Assembly (NCBI GenBank): GCA_964536025.1
Contig: CAZHXA010000003.1
Coordinates: 1 to 64,000 of the forward strand
Source of the DNA: RGIG4576 sp964536025
Lineage (GTDB): Bacteria; Bacteroidota; Bacteroidia; Bacteroidales; Muribaculaceae
Length of the DNA stretch: 64,000 bases
Reading direction: 5' to 3'
Below are positions 33,725 to 41,887 of this stretch, piece by piece. Position numbers and translations under genes: made by a program. The first letter of the stretch is position 1. Each line of letters begins with the position of its first letter. The notes beneath the pieces are model-generated. The model was not told the DNA's origin. It was given only the letters and a program-made list of their open reading frames with translations, and searched no databases.

Positions 33725-34483
33725 ATGACATCTTTGCAAACCATGCTGACGAAAAATCGTGTGATTTCATTCGTTTGGCAACATACATTACTATTAATAT
33801 CACTTTATTTAATGACGCTTGGAGTTGTACTTTGTATTAGATCCAATCTTGGATGTGGCGTCATTTCATCATTACCATTATCACTCTCAATAGCAGGAGA
33901 AAACGGAGTTGTTCCTGCTCTAACACTCGGCAACTATAATATAATACAAAATATCATATTTGTTGCCTTGCAGATAATGATACTTCGTCACCGTTTTGAA
34001 ATAGTTCAGCTATTTCAATTGCTTATCGGTTGGGTATTCGGTTGGTTAATTGACCTAAATATGATATTAACATCCGGTTTGGTATGCGAGGGATTACTTG
34101 AATGTGCGATAATACAAATAGTAGGATGTACAATAATGGCTGTAGGTATTGCATTTGAAGTGCGTTGTGGCTCTGTAACAATGCCGGGAGAAGGTTTACC
34201 TGTGGCAATCAGCCAAATATCAGGACAACCATTCCCGAAGATAAAAATCTATCTAGACACGTTGCTTGTAGTCCTTGCTGTTGCAAGCTGTTACTTATTC
34301 TTTGGTGCATGGCAATGGAATATAATAGGACCGGGAACGCTTTTTGCAATGATATATGTCGGCGTAATAGTCAAACTCATTGGTGGTCATATCAAATGGT
34401 TTGACAAATTACTCAAATATCAGCCGGGATTTCGTCGATATATCTTTGGCTTGGCGAAATTTATTTATCGCAAGAATAATTAA
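33725..34483 (+). CDS. YczE/YyaS/YitT-type membrane protein (DUF6198-like)
   Basis: A 252-residue inner-membrane protein with about five hydrophobic helices. It shows the family pattern near LMTLGVVLCIRSNLGCGVISS (key residues Arg-Ser-x-Leu-Gly), IGWVFGWLIDLNM, and MAVGIAFEVRCGSVTMPGEGLP. Function is unknown; relatives are treated as putative transporters or regulators. The start at 33725 (MTSLQTML) follows the promoter box; a further ATG at 33743 is also possible. Confidence 0.75.
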   Translation: MTSLQTMLTKNRVISFVWQHTLLLISLYLMTLGVVLCIRSNLGCGVISSLPLSLSIAGENGVVPALTLGNYNIIQNIIFVALQIMILRHRFEIVQLFQLLIGWVFGWLIDLNMILTSGLVCEGLLECAIIQIVGCTIMAVGIAFEVRCGSVTMPGEGLPVAISQISGQPFPKIKIYLDTLLVVLAVASCYLFFGAWQWNIIGPGTLFAMIYVGVIVKLIGGHIKWFDKLLKYQPGFRRYIFGLAKFIYRKNN

Positions 34484-34541
34484 AAAAAACATACAACCTA
34501 TAAAATATAGGCATAAAAAGCGTTCTTTAAGAACTTATCAG

Positions 34542-34549
34542 TATCTTTG
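34542..34549 (+). promoter_or_regulatory. -7 box before menA
   Basis: TATCTTTG, 23 bp before the menA ATG. A short perfect inverted repeat GTTCTT-T-AAGAAC (34522-34534) occupies the spacer, where an operator could lie. Confidence 0.5.
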
Positions 34550-34572
34550 GTACTTCATTTCATTGTAATTAT

Positions 34573-35457
34573 ATGTTGAAACAATTTAAAATTTGGATAG
34601 AAGCTGCTCGTTTACGTACATTACCTGTATCTATTGCCGGTGTTATTGCTGCTGTAGGAGTTGCCAAGTGGGAACATCGTTTTATGTGGCTACCATCGTT
34701 GATATGTCTTATTTTTGCCATATTAGCACAAATAACCAGTAACTTTGCCAACGAATACTATGATTTTAAACGAGGAACCGACAAAAAAGGTAGAGTGGGT
34801 CCACGACGTGGTGTTACCGAAGGAGACATTTCTCCCAAAACATTGCGAAACGTAACTTTTGCAACGCTTTTTCTTGCATGTACCGTAGGTTGTTGCTTGA
34901 TTCCTTTCGGTGGTTGGTGGCTAATTCCGGTTGGTATAACGATAGCTATATTTGCTCTTGCTTATAGTACAGGACCATATCCTTTATCATATCATGGCTT
35001 GGGGGATATTGCCGTATTGGTGTTTTTCGGTCTTGTTCCCGTTAATTTCACATATTATGTGCAAGCAGGAGGTTGGAGTCCGTTTGCCCTACTTGTATCA
35101 ATCGCAATAGGTCTAATGGGTGTTAATGTACTTCTTGTTAACAATTATCGAGATATGGATGATGATAAAGAAGCCGGGAAACATACGACAGTTGTCATTT
35201 TCGGGCGAAAAGTTGCCGGAACTTTCTATTTGGTTTCAGGAGGTATTGCAGTGTCTTTTTTAGCTCCTATATGGGTACTTTTACCTAAATGGGCTTTGTT
35301 TATTCCTATTTTGTACATAATAATGCACATTAACACATGGAGAAAACTTCTATCTTGTCAGGGCTCTGCACTAAATCCTCTACTTGGTAAGACAGGGCGA
35401 AATATGCTTGTATTTTCAGTTCTATTAACTATCGTAATGGCTTTATTCCCAAGATAA
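34573..35457 (+). CDS. menA: 1,4-dihydroxy-2-naphthoate polyprenyltransferase
   Basis: A 294-residue UbiA-family integral membrane enzyme that attaches the prenyl tail to DHNA in menaquinone synthesis. The two Asp-rich motifs are present: NFANEYYDFKRGTDKKG with GPRRGVTEG, and NNYRDMDDDKEAGKHT. It starts with WIEAARLRTLPVSIAG, typical of MenA. It is convergent with pncB, with one base between the stop codons and no visible terminator in between. Confidence 0.94.
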   Translation: MLKQFKIWIEAARLRTLPVSIAGVIAAVGVAKWEHRFMWLPSLICLIFAILAQITSNFANEYYDFKRGTDKKGRVGPRRGVTEGDISPKTLRNVTFATLFLACTVGCCLIPFGGWWLIPVGITIAIFALAYSTGPYPLSYHGLGDIAVLVFFGLVPVNFTYYVQAGGWSPFALLVSIAIGLMGVNVLLVNNYRDMDDDKEAGKHTTVVIFGRKVAGTFYLVSGGIAVSFLAPIWVLLPKWALFIPILYIIMHINTWRKLLSCQGSALNPLLGKTGRNMLVFSVLLTIVMALFPR

Positions 35458-35458
35458 A

Positions 35459-36682
35459 TCAACTTATAACGCTTAGTAAATAAGCACATTTTTGAGGATT
35501 GCCAAGAGTCTTACCTTTGTCGCAGGACAATTTTACGCAATCATGCCATTCTCGTGATTCAGTAATGCGACAACGCGTAAGTTTCACAACTATATTCATA
35601 GGGTTACATCCTAAAATATCACATGTTATATTTGTCCCCACACCATAACTGTCTTGTAAACGACCATTCACATATTTATGAATTTCGAGTGCCCTATTTA
35701 CATCAAGTCCGTTACTGAAAATTACCTGTTTCCCAACAGGATCTATACCCAACGAACTATATTTTGCTATTATCTTTTCTATTTGTTCTTCTTCCACACC
35801 GCTATCGACACGCAGCCCTTTATACATCATTGCCATACGTTTTGATAAGTTATTAAAAAAGACCTTATCACCAAAAGCATCGTATAGAAAAACTCCGTTA
35901 TCTCCATCATAAACATCACTGAATTTTTTCATTACATTGTAATTACATTCAAAAACGCCACTTACGGTTTCTTCAAACATAACAAGTTGATGACTCATCG
36001 TTCCTACAGGAGTAAGATTGTGTTTCATCGCTAAATAAACATTACTCGTACCAATAAATTTACCTGTCCAAGCCAAAAATTCGCCATTTTCATCAATTAT
36101 TCCACCGTCTTGGTAAAGTTTAGCTAATTCTCTTATTGTTATATCTTGATGTTCAAATGAAAAACGACGTCGTGTCCCCATATCACTCAAAACAAGTCCG
36201 TTAAGGAGAATTTTCCGACCTTTCTCCCTTGTACGTTCCAGTTCTGAATCCTTATTGTATTTATCCAAATCACCATTCAATCTATGAGCCAATTCCGAAA
36301 CAACCGACAAAACCGGCATCTCCCACATAATGGCAGAATGCCATTTACCTCTTATAATTACATTTAAATGACCTTCGTCATCTTGATTTATTGTCAATTC
36401 ATCGGGATTAAATCTATAACCTCTAAGAAATGTAAAATACCATTTAGGAAGATAATAACATTTACGTTGCATAAATGCAATTTCTTCATCAGTTATTATC
36501 ACATCTTTCATGTGATTCATTTGTTCTCGTAACAATGAATCAAATCCCAAAGGATAACAAGTATTATTACGGTCAAAAAAATTATATTCTACTTCAGCAC
36601 GAGGATAAGTTTGCAAAACATAATATTGACATGTAAAAGTATACAAATCATTATCGGTAAAATGTGTTATTATCGGCTCCAT
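35459..36682 (-). CDS. pncB: Nicotinate phosphoribosyltransferase
   Basis: A 407-residue cytoplasmic enzyme making nicotinate mononucleotide for NAD salvage. Family features are ITHFTDNDLYTFTCQYYVL at the N-terminus, FSFEHQDIT, the active-site region GTSNVYLAMKHNLTPVGTMSHQ and VIFSNGLDVNRALEIH. The frame extends four codons upstream, but the ATG at 36682 (MEPIITHF) fits the family start. It lies 26 bp after the AI-2E-type permease gene and is probably the last gene of that operon. Confidence 0.93.
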   Translation of the reverse strand: MEPIITHFTDNDLYTFTCQYYVLQTYPRAEVEYNFFDRNNTCYPLGFDSLLREQMNHMKDVIITDEEIAFMQRKCYYLPKWYFTFLRGYRFNPDELTINQDDEGHLNVIIRGKWHSAIMWEMPVLSVVSELAHRLNGDLDKYNKDSELERTREKGRKILLNGLVLSDMGTRRRFSFEHQDITIRELAKLYQDGGIIDENGEFLAWTGKFIGTSNVYLAMKHNLTPVGTMSHQLVMFEETVSGVFECNYNVMKKFSDVYDGDNGVFLYDAFGDKVFFNNLSKRMAMMYKGLRVDSGVEEEQIEKIIAKYSSLGIDPVGKQVIFSNGLDVNRALEIHKYVNGRLQDSYGVGTNITCDILGCNPMNIVVKLTRCRITESREWHDCVKLSCDKGKTLGNPQKCAYLLSVIS

Positions 36683-36708
36683 AAGAACAAGCAAGAGTAT
36701 TAATCGAT

Positions 36709-37803
36709 TTACTTTTTAACATCGGAAGGAAGATGTAATATATAACGCTTATAATAAGACACAAGTAATGCCGTAAGAGGTAATGCTATTATCAAACCTA
36801 TAAATCCAAGAAGAGAACCCCATATAGACAAAGACAAGAACACAAAGACCGGGTTCAGCCCCATTTCCTTCCCCATTATTCTTGGTGTCAAGAATAAATC
36901 TTGTATCATTTGCACAACACAATACACCACAACAACTTCACATAACATTATCCAGAAATTACCTCCTGTGGTTATGGAATCTACCAAACACAAGACCAAA
37001 GCAAGGGGAAATGATATTACTTGCAAATAAGGAACAAGATTCAAAACTCCAACAAATAACCCAAAGACCAAGCCCAAAGGCAATCCTACAATAACAAAAC
37101 CTATACTATAAAGAATACCTACAAGGAATGCTATAAGAGACTGACCGCGGAAATAACGCTGCATAACATTACCTATATCTTGCAAAATCTGCCATGTTAT
37201 GTCTTTATATCTATCAGGAATAGACTTATATAACCCACTTTTTATCTTTTCATAATCAATAAGCAAGAATACCAAATATAGCAATACGATAATCCAACTT
37301 ACAATAGTAAATACGATACTCAATGTAGAGCCTACAAAACTCCACGTATTATTAGCAGTTGTACTTATAAAATTTATCCATTGTTCTCTCGTTAGCAATT
37401 TCGATAAATCTTCTACATCTATGTGTGTTTTTATGAATTCATGAATTGTTTCCGACAAATATTTCCCATTGGTATTCATTTGATTATACTGTCGCAACAT
37501 TTCTATTAATTCCTTGACTTCCGAAACAATAAAAGGCACGACAACATAAGAAACAATTGTTATAACAGCTACAATTTCAAGAAGCGTTATTATAGTGGAA
37601 ATAAGACGACTTTTAAGTCTTAACAATCGGCTATTAAACTTAACCAAAGGATTAAGCATATAAGCAAAAACACATGCCACAAGAAAAGGCAAAAGCACTT
37701 CTCTCAAATAATCCACAAGCAAAATACCACCTATCACACATCCCAAAACGATTACAAGACGCGTAACTCTATCAAGAGTAAAAGGTTTTGAAGCCGATTC
37801 CAT
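36709..37803 (-). CDS. AI-2E family transporter (PF01594)
   Basis: A 364-residue inner-membrane protein with about seven to eight helices: a pair near the N-terminus (LVIVLGCVIGGILLVDYL; LLPFLVACVFAYML), a soluble helical middle, and the conserved C-terminal bundle with GLVFGLFVGVLNLVPYL and PLTALLVSYYKRY. Members export or import varied small molecules or act as Na+/H+ antiporters, and the name AI-2E does not prove autoinducer transport. It is 7 bp downstream of the coiled-coil lipoprotein. Confidence 0.88.
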   Translation of the reverse strand: MESASKPFTLDRVTRLVIVLGCVIGGILLVDYLREVLLPFLVACVFAYMLNPLVKFNSRLLRLKSRLISTIITLLEIVAVITIVSYVVVPFIVSEVKELIEMLRQYNQMNTNGKYLSETIHEFIKTHIDVEDLSKLLTREQWINFISTTANNTWSFVGSTLSIVFTIVSWIIVLLYLVFLLIDYEKIKSGLYKSIPDRYKDITWQILQDIGNVMQRYFRGQSLIAFLVGILYSIGFVIVGLPLGLVFGLFVGVLNLVPYLQVISFPLALVLCLVDSITTGGNFWIMLCEVVVVYCVVQMIQDLFLTPRIMGKEMGLNPVFVFLSLSIWGSLLGFIGLIIALPLTALLVSYYKRYILHLPSDVKK

Positions 37804-37810
37804 AATAAAT

Positions 37811-38674
37811 TCAATCAGTTTGTACTATCAAATAATTCGATAAATCCCAAAATTTTGCAGAATTTGTTATATCAAGCACTTTAGTCCCATTTTTTTGCAC
37901 TATCCTATATGATTCATTAGGATGATTGCTTAAAACTTTAGCTTTCAAAGAATGTAAATTTATTGAAGATAACGTACGCTTATCGGCTTTTGTAAAATAA
38001 GACTTTTCAAAATCACCTTCCATAATTTTGGTCTTACGCAAAAAACCGGTTTCAATAATATTATACTTTTTCAACTCCGATTTAGAGCCAATAACATAAT
38101 AACAAGTATTCAATTGGTTTGCCAACTGTACCGATTCTTCTTTTGCAACAAGTTTTTCTTGATTTACCGCATTATTTTCTTGTTTTAATGAATCAACAAG
38201 CAAATTTAAATCTTCAATTTCCACATGAGCGTTTTTCAAAGACTCTTGCAATTCCAAAATAGCATTTTCTTGAGTCTCTATTTGGTAACGCAAAGACTTG
38301 ATTGTGCGTTGCATCTCCGAATTAAAATTGGTAGATTTTTTCAATTTAGCCTCAAGAGCTTCCAGTTTTTTACGACGATCGAGCATCGCTTGTTGAATAA
38401 TCATCATATCAGTCCTGATTTGGTCCTTACGGTCAGGAGTTTCTTTACTCAAATCACCTGTAATAAGTTGCTCTACATCTTTTATTTGAGCCATCCCACT
38501 GCTTATCTCATTTAACAAGCCCAACAAACTGTCTTTTTCAGCATTTACAGTTTGTAATGAATCTGTAAGTTCCGTTTTTACATTAGCCGATTCTTCGGCT
38601 TTCTCTGTTGAATTACTGCAAGATGACAACAAAATTGAACCTACACATATACATAAAAAAGCTATATATTTCAT
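37811..38674 (-). CDS. Coiled-coil lipoprotein (possibly Cbp1-like)
   Basis: A 287-residue lipoprotein (lipobox LLSSCSNS). Residues ~25-185 are a heptad-rich coiled coil. The C-terminal ~100 residues form a compact domain containing NTCYYVIGSKSELKKYNI, GFLRKTKIM and VLSNHPNESYRIV. Gut Bacteroidota proteins of this shape are sometimes annotated as Cbp1-family collagen-binding adhesins; I recall that resemblance but cannot test it. Its start overlaps the rsmI stop by 4 nt (ATGA), so the two are translationally coupled, which is odd for a surface adhesin. Confidence 0.75.
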   Translation of the reverse strand: MKYIAFLCICVGSILLSSCSNSTEKAEESANVKTELTDSLQTVNAEKDSLLGLLNEISSGMAQIKDVEQLITGDLSKETPDRKDQIRTDMMIIQQAMLDRRKKLEALEAKLKKSTNFNSEMQRTIKSLRYQIETQENAILELQESLKNAHVEIEDLNLLVDSLKQENNAVNQEKLVAKEESVQLANQLNTCYYVIGSKSELKKYNIIETGFLRKTKIMEGDFEKSYFTKADKRTLSSINLHSLKAKVLSNHPNESYRIVQKNGTKVLDITNSAKFWDLSNYLIVQTD

Positions 38675-39417
38675 AATACAAATGTATTTTGTATATTTTT
38701 ATTTTTAAATTTAGCGTATTTATCTGTTTTTTCAGTTTGCACCGGTATTTTACCTTCTACAACAATAACAATTTCACCACGAGGTGCGTTTGACGTAAAA
38801 TATTCCACAAGCTCAGTTAAAGTTCCATTATGTGTGGTATTATGTACTTTAGATATTTCACGGCTCACAGAAGCCTCTCGATCTCCACCGAAATATTCAA
38901 CCAATTGTTGCAAAGTTTTTAACAATCTCATAGGAGATTCATATAAAATCATTGTACGTGGTTCCTCGGCAAGTTGTTGTAATCGTGTTACACGCCCTTT
39001 CTTCTGCGGAAGGAAACCTTCAAAACAGAATTTATCACAAGGCAAGCCGGAATTGACTAATGCCGGGACAAACGCTGTAGGACCGGGCAAACATTCCACC
39101 TCTATATTATTTCGACGACATTCTCTTACAAGTAAGAAACCGGGGTCTGAAATTGCCGGAGTACCTGCATCCGATACCAAAGCTATAACTTCACCAGCCT
39201 CAAGTCTTTCTATAATAGAATTTATAGTTTCATGTTCATTAAATTTGTGATGGCTTTGCATTCTTGTTTCTATTCCAAAATGTTTCATCAGCACACTACT
39301 TGTACGCGTGTCTTCGGCAAGTATTAAGCCTGCATTTTTTAACGTTTGCACAGCTCTCACACTCATATCGTCAAGATTACCTACCGGAGTAGGTACTATA
39401 TATAATTTTCCTCCCAT
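38671..39417 (-). CDS. rsmI: 16S rRNA (cytidine1402-2'-O)-methyltransferase
   Basis: A 248-residue SAM-dependent methyltransferase of the tetrapyrrole-methylase fold that modifies C1402 of 16S rRNA. Signatures are LYIVPTPVGNLDDMSVRAV, ILAEDTRTS, ALVSDAGTPAISDPGF, CLPGPTAFVPALVNSGLP and FEGFLPQKKGR. It lacks the C-terminal extension of the E. coli protein. It overlaps both neighbours (1 nt and 4 nt). Confidence 0.94.
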   Translation of the reverse strand: MGGKLYIVPTPVGNLDDMSVRAVQTLKNAGLILAEDTRTSSVLMKHFGIETRMQSHHKFNEHETINSIIERLEAGEVIALVSDAGTPAISDPGFLLVRECRRNNIEVECLPGPTAFVPALVNSGLPCDKFCFEGFLPQKKGRVTRLQQLAEEPRTMILYESPMRLLKTLQQLVEYFGGDREASVSREISKVHNTTHNGTLTELVEYFTSNAPRGEIVIVVEGKIPVQTEKTDKYAKFKNKNIQNTFVL

Positions 39418-40238
39418 TATAAAAAATGATTTCTTATTATAGTCATAAAATCAACTACTTCGGGCGATTCACGATCCCATTCCAAATCTCCATAAAAATA
39501 ATCTTCGGCTTCACTATAAGAATGCATAGCCTCAACCATATTTATGGTATTTCTCATTTCAACTTCACTATTTCCAAAAAGTTCGCGACGATAACGAAAA
39601 CGGTCATTTAACGAAAATGCTTTAGATAAATCTTTTGACATACTACGTTGCAAAGCCTCATCGAGTCTTATGATTTCTTCTCCATTTTCTTCAGTTTCTA
39701 TAAATTCGTTGTTAATTTCACGTTCCGGCTCTGCTTTTTCAGTAATATCACAAAAAGGGTCTAAATCTTCTACCTCAAGGACATCTTCATCTAAATATGT
39801 AGATTCAGAAGAATTTAATTCATCTCTATTTTCATCACTAAATTTGTCAACAGAGTCATATTCGGCAAATTCATCATATTCCACTTGAGAGGATTCTTCT
39901 TTTGTAGGATTCTCATTTTCAAAAACGGAAATGTGGTCATTCTCAATTTCCGGTTCATCGCTTACTTGAGGCTCTATTTCGTTTTTTTCCAATTCAGTAT
40001 TCTCCTGAACATCTGTAACACTTAAGTCTTCAACACTTTTGAACTCTTCAGAATGTTTTTTATCAAATTCGTATAACTCAGGTGTACATAATTGAGCATA
40101 ATCATTTATACGTTGCACTTTTTTCTGCACCATCTCATACAAATAAGGTGTTGCATCAGCTCCATGATTATTTATAGCTAACAATAAACCCTCCAATTCG
40201 TATACTTGTGATAAGAAATCCTCAATTACAGCTTCCAT
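39417..40238 (-). CDS. Acidic protein of unknown function upstream of rsmI
   Basis: A 273-residue cytoplasmic protein. The N-terminal ~60 residues are helical (AVIEDFLSQVYELEGLLLAIN). The middle (~80-190) is very rich in Glu, Asp and Ser and likely disordered. The C-terminus is ordered again (DLSKAFSLNDRFRYRRELFGNSEVEMRNTINMVEAM, key residues only). I recognise no enzyme motif. The conserved head and tail with a variable acidic middle suggest an adaptor. I chose the ATG at 40238 because a -7 promoter box overlaps the further upstream candidate at 40250. Confidence 0.7.
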   Translation of the reverse strand: MEAVIEDFLSQVYELEGLLLAINNHGADATPYLYEMVQKKVQRINDYAQLCTPELYEFDKKHSEEFKSVEDLSVTDVQENTELEKNEIEPQVSDEPEIENDHISVFENENPTKEESSQVEYDEFAEYDSVDKFSDENRDELNSSESTYLDEDVLEVEDLDPFCDITEKAEPEREINNEFIETEENGEEIIRLDEALQRSMSKDLSKAFSLNDRFRYRRELFGNSEVEMRNTINMVEAMHSYSEAEDYFYGDLEWDRESPEVVDFMTIIRNHFL

Positions 40239-40247
40239 ACTTAAATA

Positions 40248-40255
40248 CAAAGTTA
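40248..40255 (-). promoter_or_regulatory. Candidate -7 box before the acidic protein-rsmI operon
   Basis: TAACTTTG on the - strand, only 9 bp before the ATG at 40238, implying a leader of a few nucleotides. No -33 box at the usual distance. Confidence 0.4.
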
Positions 40256-40276
40256 GATATAATCAATAAAAACATT

Positions 40277-41755
40277 TTATTGCTTTTCGACTGAAAGTGC
40301 AGCGTCGATACCTACAAGCATTTCAGAAATCATTTTTTGTAGTTCAGATCTTGGACAAGTAAAACTATTTACAAGTACTCCAACTGTATATTTGGGTGCT
40401 TGAGCCGGATAATATCCTACATAACATTGCACATGGTTCATACTACCGGATTTTAATGCAAATTTACCTGCAGCAGGAGTTTTTGAAGTCAAGCTTCTCA
40501 CTGTACCGCTTGTTCCGGCAACAGGAAACAATTCATTAAAATTAATACCCTTTGATTGCAATTCCTTATAAGCCACCGAAAGCATATGAGTAAAAAATGA
40601 AACTGGAGCTTTATTGGTTCGAGAAAGCCCACTACCATCAGACATAAACAAGCCTTCAACATCCAAACCTCTTTTTTTCCAAAAGTCTTTTACGATACTA
40701 ACACCATTATAAGCCGTTGGAGCTTTTCCTGAATTTGCCGCAATAGCACGCAAAAGGCACTCTGTATACATATTATCGCTACGTTCCAACAAAGATTTTA
40801 CAATTTCAATCAATTCAGGCGAAGTATAATCAAGCAATAACGTAGTAGAACCTTTTTCATCTTGCTCAACATTTTTATGTTTCACTTTAATACCGGCATT
40901 ATTCAATGCGACTTCCATACTATCACGAAGCAATAAGTCCGGTGAAGGATTAGCTATAGTAAGTTTACCTTTCCATGCCTTTATATTACCCATTAAATGC
41001 AAAATATCATCTTCCACATTCAAACGCATATCTATTCCATCAATCGAAATACTATCAGTCTCTGCCTCTATAACATTACAATGATTTTGCACTTTCAAAT
41101 AGCTTTGAGTTTGGTCGGTATAGCAGTTGAATTTATCTTTGTCTATCTCCACATTAAGTTTTAATGTATTATCGGCAAAATTAAGAGCATGAATCGAAGC
41201 ACCGTAACCATAGCACAAATCATCAACCATCCAAGTAGCACGTGCATACGGCATAGGATAAGCACTTTCATCGGCTATAATATTCCCTTTTATTTCGTCT
41301 ATGCCCATTTCTTTTAATTTTAAAACAATCGATTCTATAAAAGATGGAGATTGAGGCATATAACGTGAATCCAATGTAGGATCTCCTCCTCCTTTTACAA
41401 TCAAGTCTCCTTCAATTTTACCATTTTTGTTTATCTTCCCATCAACAAAAACTTTAGTATGAAACTTAAAATCTTTTCCCAATAAATTAAGAGCAACAGA
41501 TGAAGTAACAGTCTTCATAGTAGAAGCTGTTATTTGAGATTGAAGAGCATTGGACTCTCCTATTGTTTTCATGCTATCTATACTCATAACACTCACACCA
41601 ACTGAACCATTACGCAAAGATGGTGCACTCATAAATTTATCTATAGCTTGTTGAGTTGTTAATATTGTATTTTCCGGACTTTGTTCTTGTGCATTTACCG
41701 TTAAAAATGAAAAACATGCACACGCAACAACTGTTATATAACGAAATATTTTCAT
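40277..41755 (-). CDS. dacB: D-alanyl-D-alanine carboxypeptidase/endopeptidase, PBP4 (S13 family)
   Basis: A 492-residue periplasmic penicillin-binding protein that trims or opens peptidoglycan cross-links. A signal peptide (VACACFSFLTVNAQ) precedes the S13 domain: STMK (SxxK nucleophile motif, in ITASTMKTVTSSVAL), GDLIVKGGGDPTLDSRYM, RSDNMYTECLLR (SxN), SDGSGLSRTN, and KSGSMNHVQCYVGYY (KTG-type). The frame is open to 41785, but the -7 box at 41783 rules that out and the ATG at 41755 starts the signal peptide. Confidence 0.94.
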   Translation of the reverse strand: MKIFRYITVVACACFSFLTVNAQEQSPENTILTTQQAIDKFMSAPSLRNGSVGVSVMSIDSMKTIGESNALQSQITASTMKTVTSSVALNLLGKDFKFHTKVFVDGKINKNGKIEGDLIVKGGGDPTLDSRYMPQSPSFIESIVLKLKEMGIDEIKGNIIADESAYPMPYARATWMVDDLCYGYGASIHALNFADNTLKLNVEIDKDKFNCYTDQTQSYLKVQNHCNVIEAETDSISIDGIDMRLNVEDDILHLMGNIKAWKGKLTIANPSPDLLLRDSMEVALNNAGIKVKHKNVEQDEKGSTTLLLDYTSPELIEIVKSLLERSDNMYTECLLRAIAANSGKAPTAYNGVSIVKDFWKKRGLDVEGLFMSDGSGLSRTNKAPVSFFTHMLSVAYKELQSKGINFNELFPVAGTSGTVRSLTSKTPAAGKFALKSGSMNHVQCYVGYYPAQAPKYTVGVLVNSFTCPRSELQKMISEMLVGIDAALSVEKQ

Positions 41756-41782
41756 AGCTGTATGTTTAATTTTAAGTTCACA

Positions 41783-41812
41783 CAAAGATAGTACTTTACT
41801 TAAAAAAACAAA
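41783..41812 (-). promoter_or_regulatory. dacB promoter
   Basis: On the - strand TTTG (41809-41812) and TATCTTTG (41783-41790) are separated by 18 bp, slightly short of the usual 19-21. Confidence 0.6.
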
Positions 41813-41830
41813 TCAATAATTACATTTAAA

Positions 41831-41870
41831 TAAAAGAAGCCGAGATTTTTTCTTTAAAATCCGGCTTCTT
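41831..41870 (-). terminator. Terminator after the tandem glycosidase genes
   Basis: AAGAAGCCG (41834-41842) pairs with CGGCTTCTT (41862-41870). On the - strand the stem is followed by TTTTATTT. It lies 18 nt after the stop at 41888 and just upstream of the dacB promoter. Confidence 0.8.
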
Positions 41871-41887
41871 CATATTATGTTTTTTAG

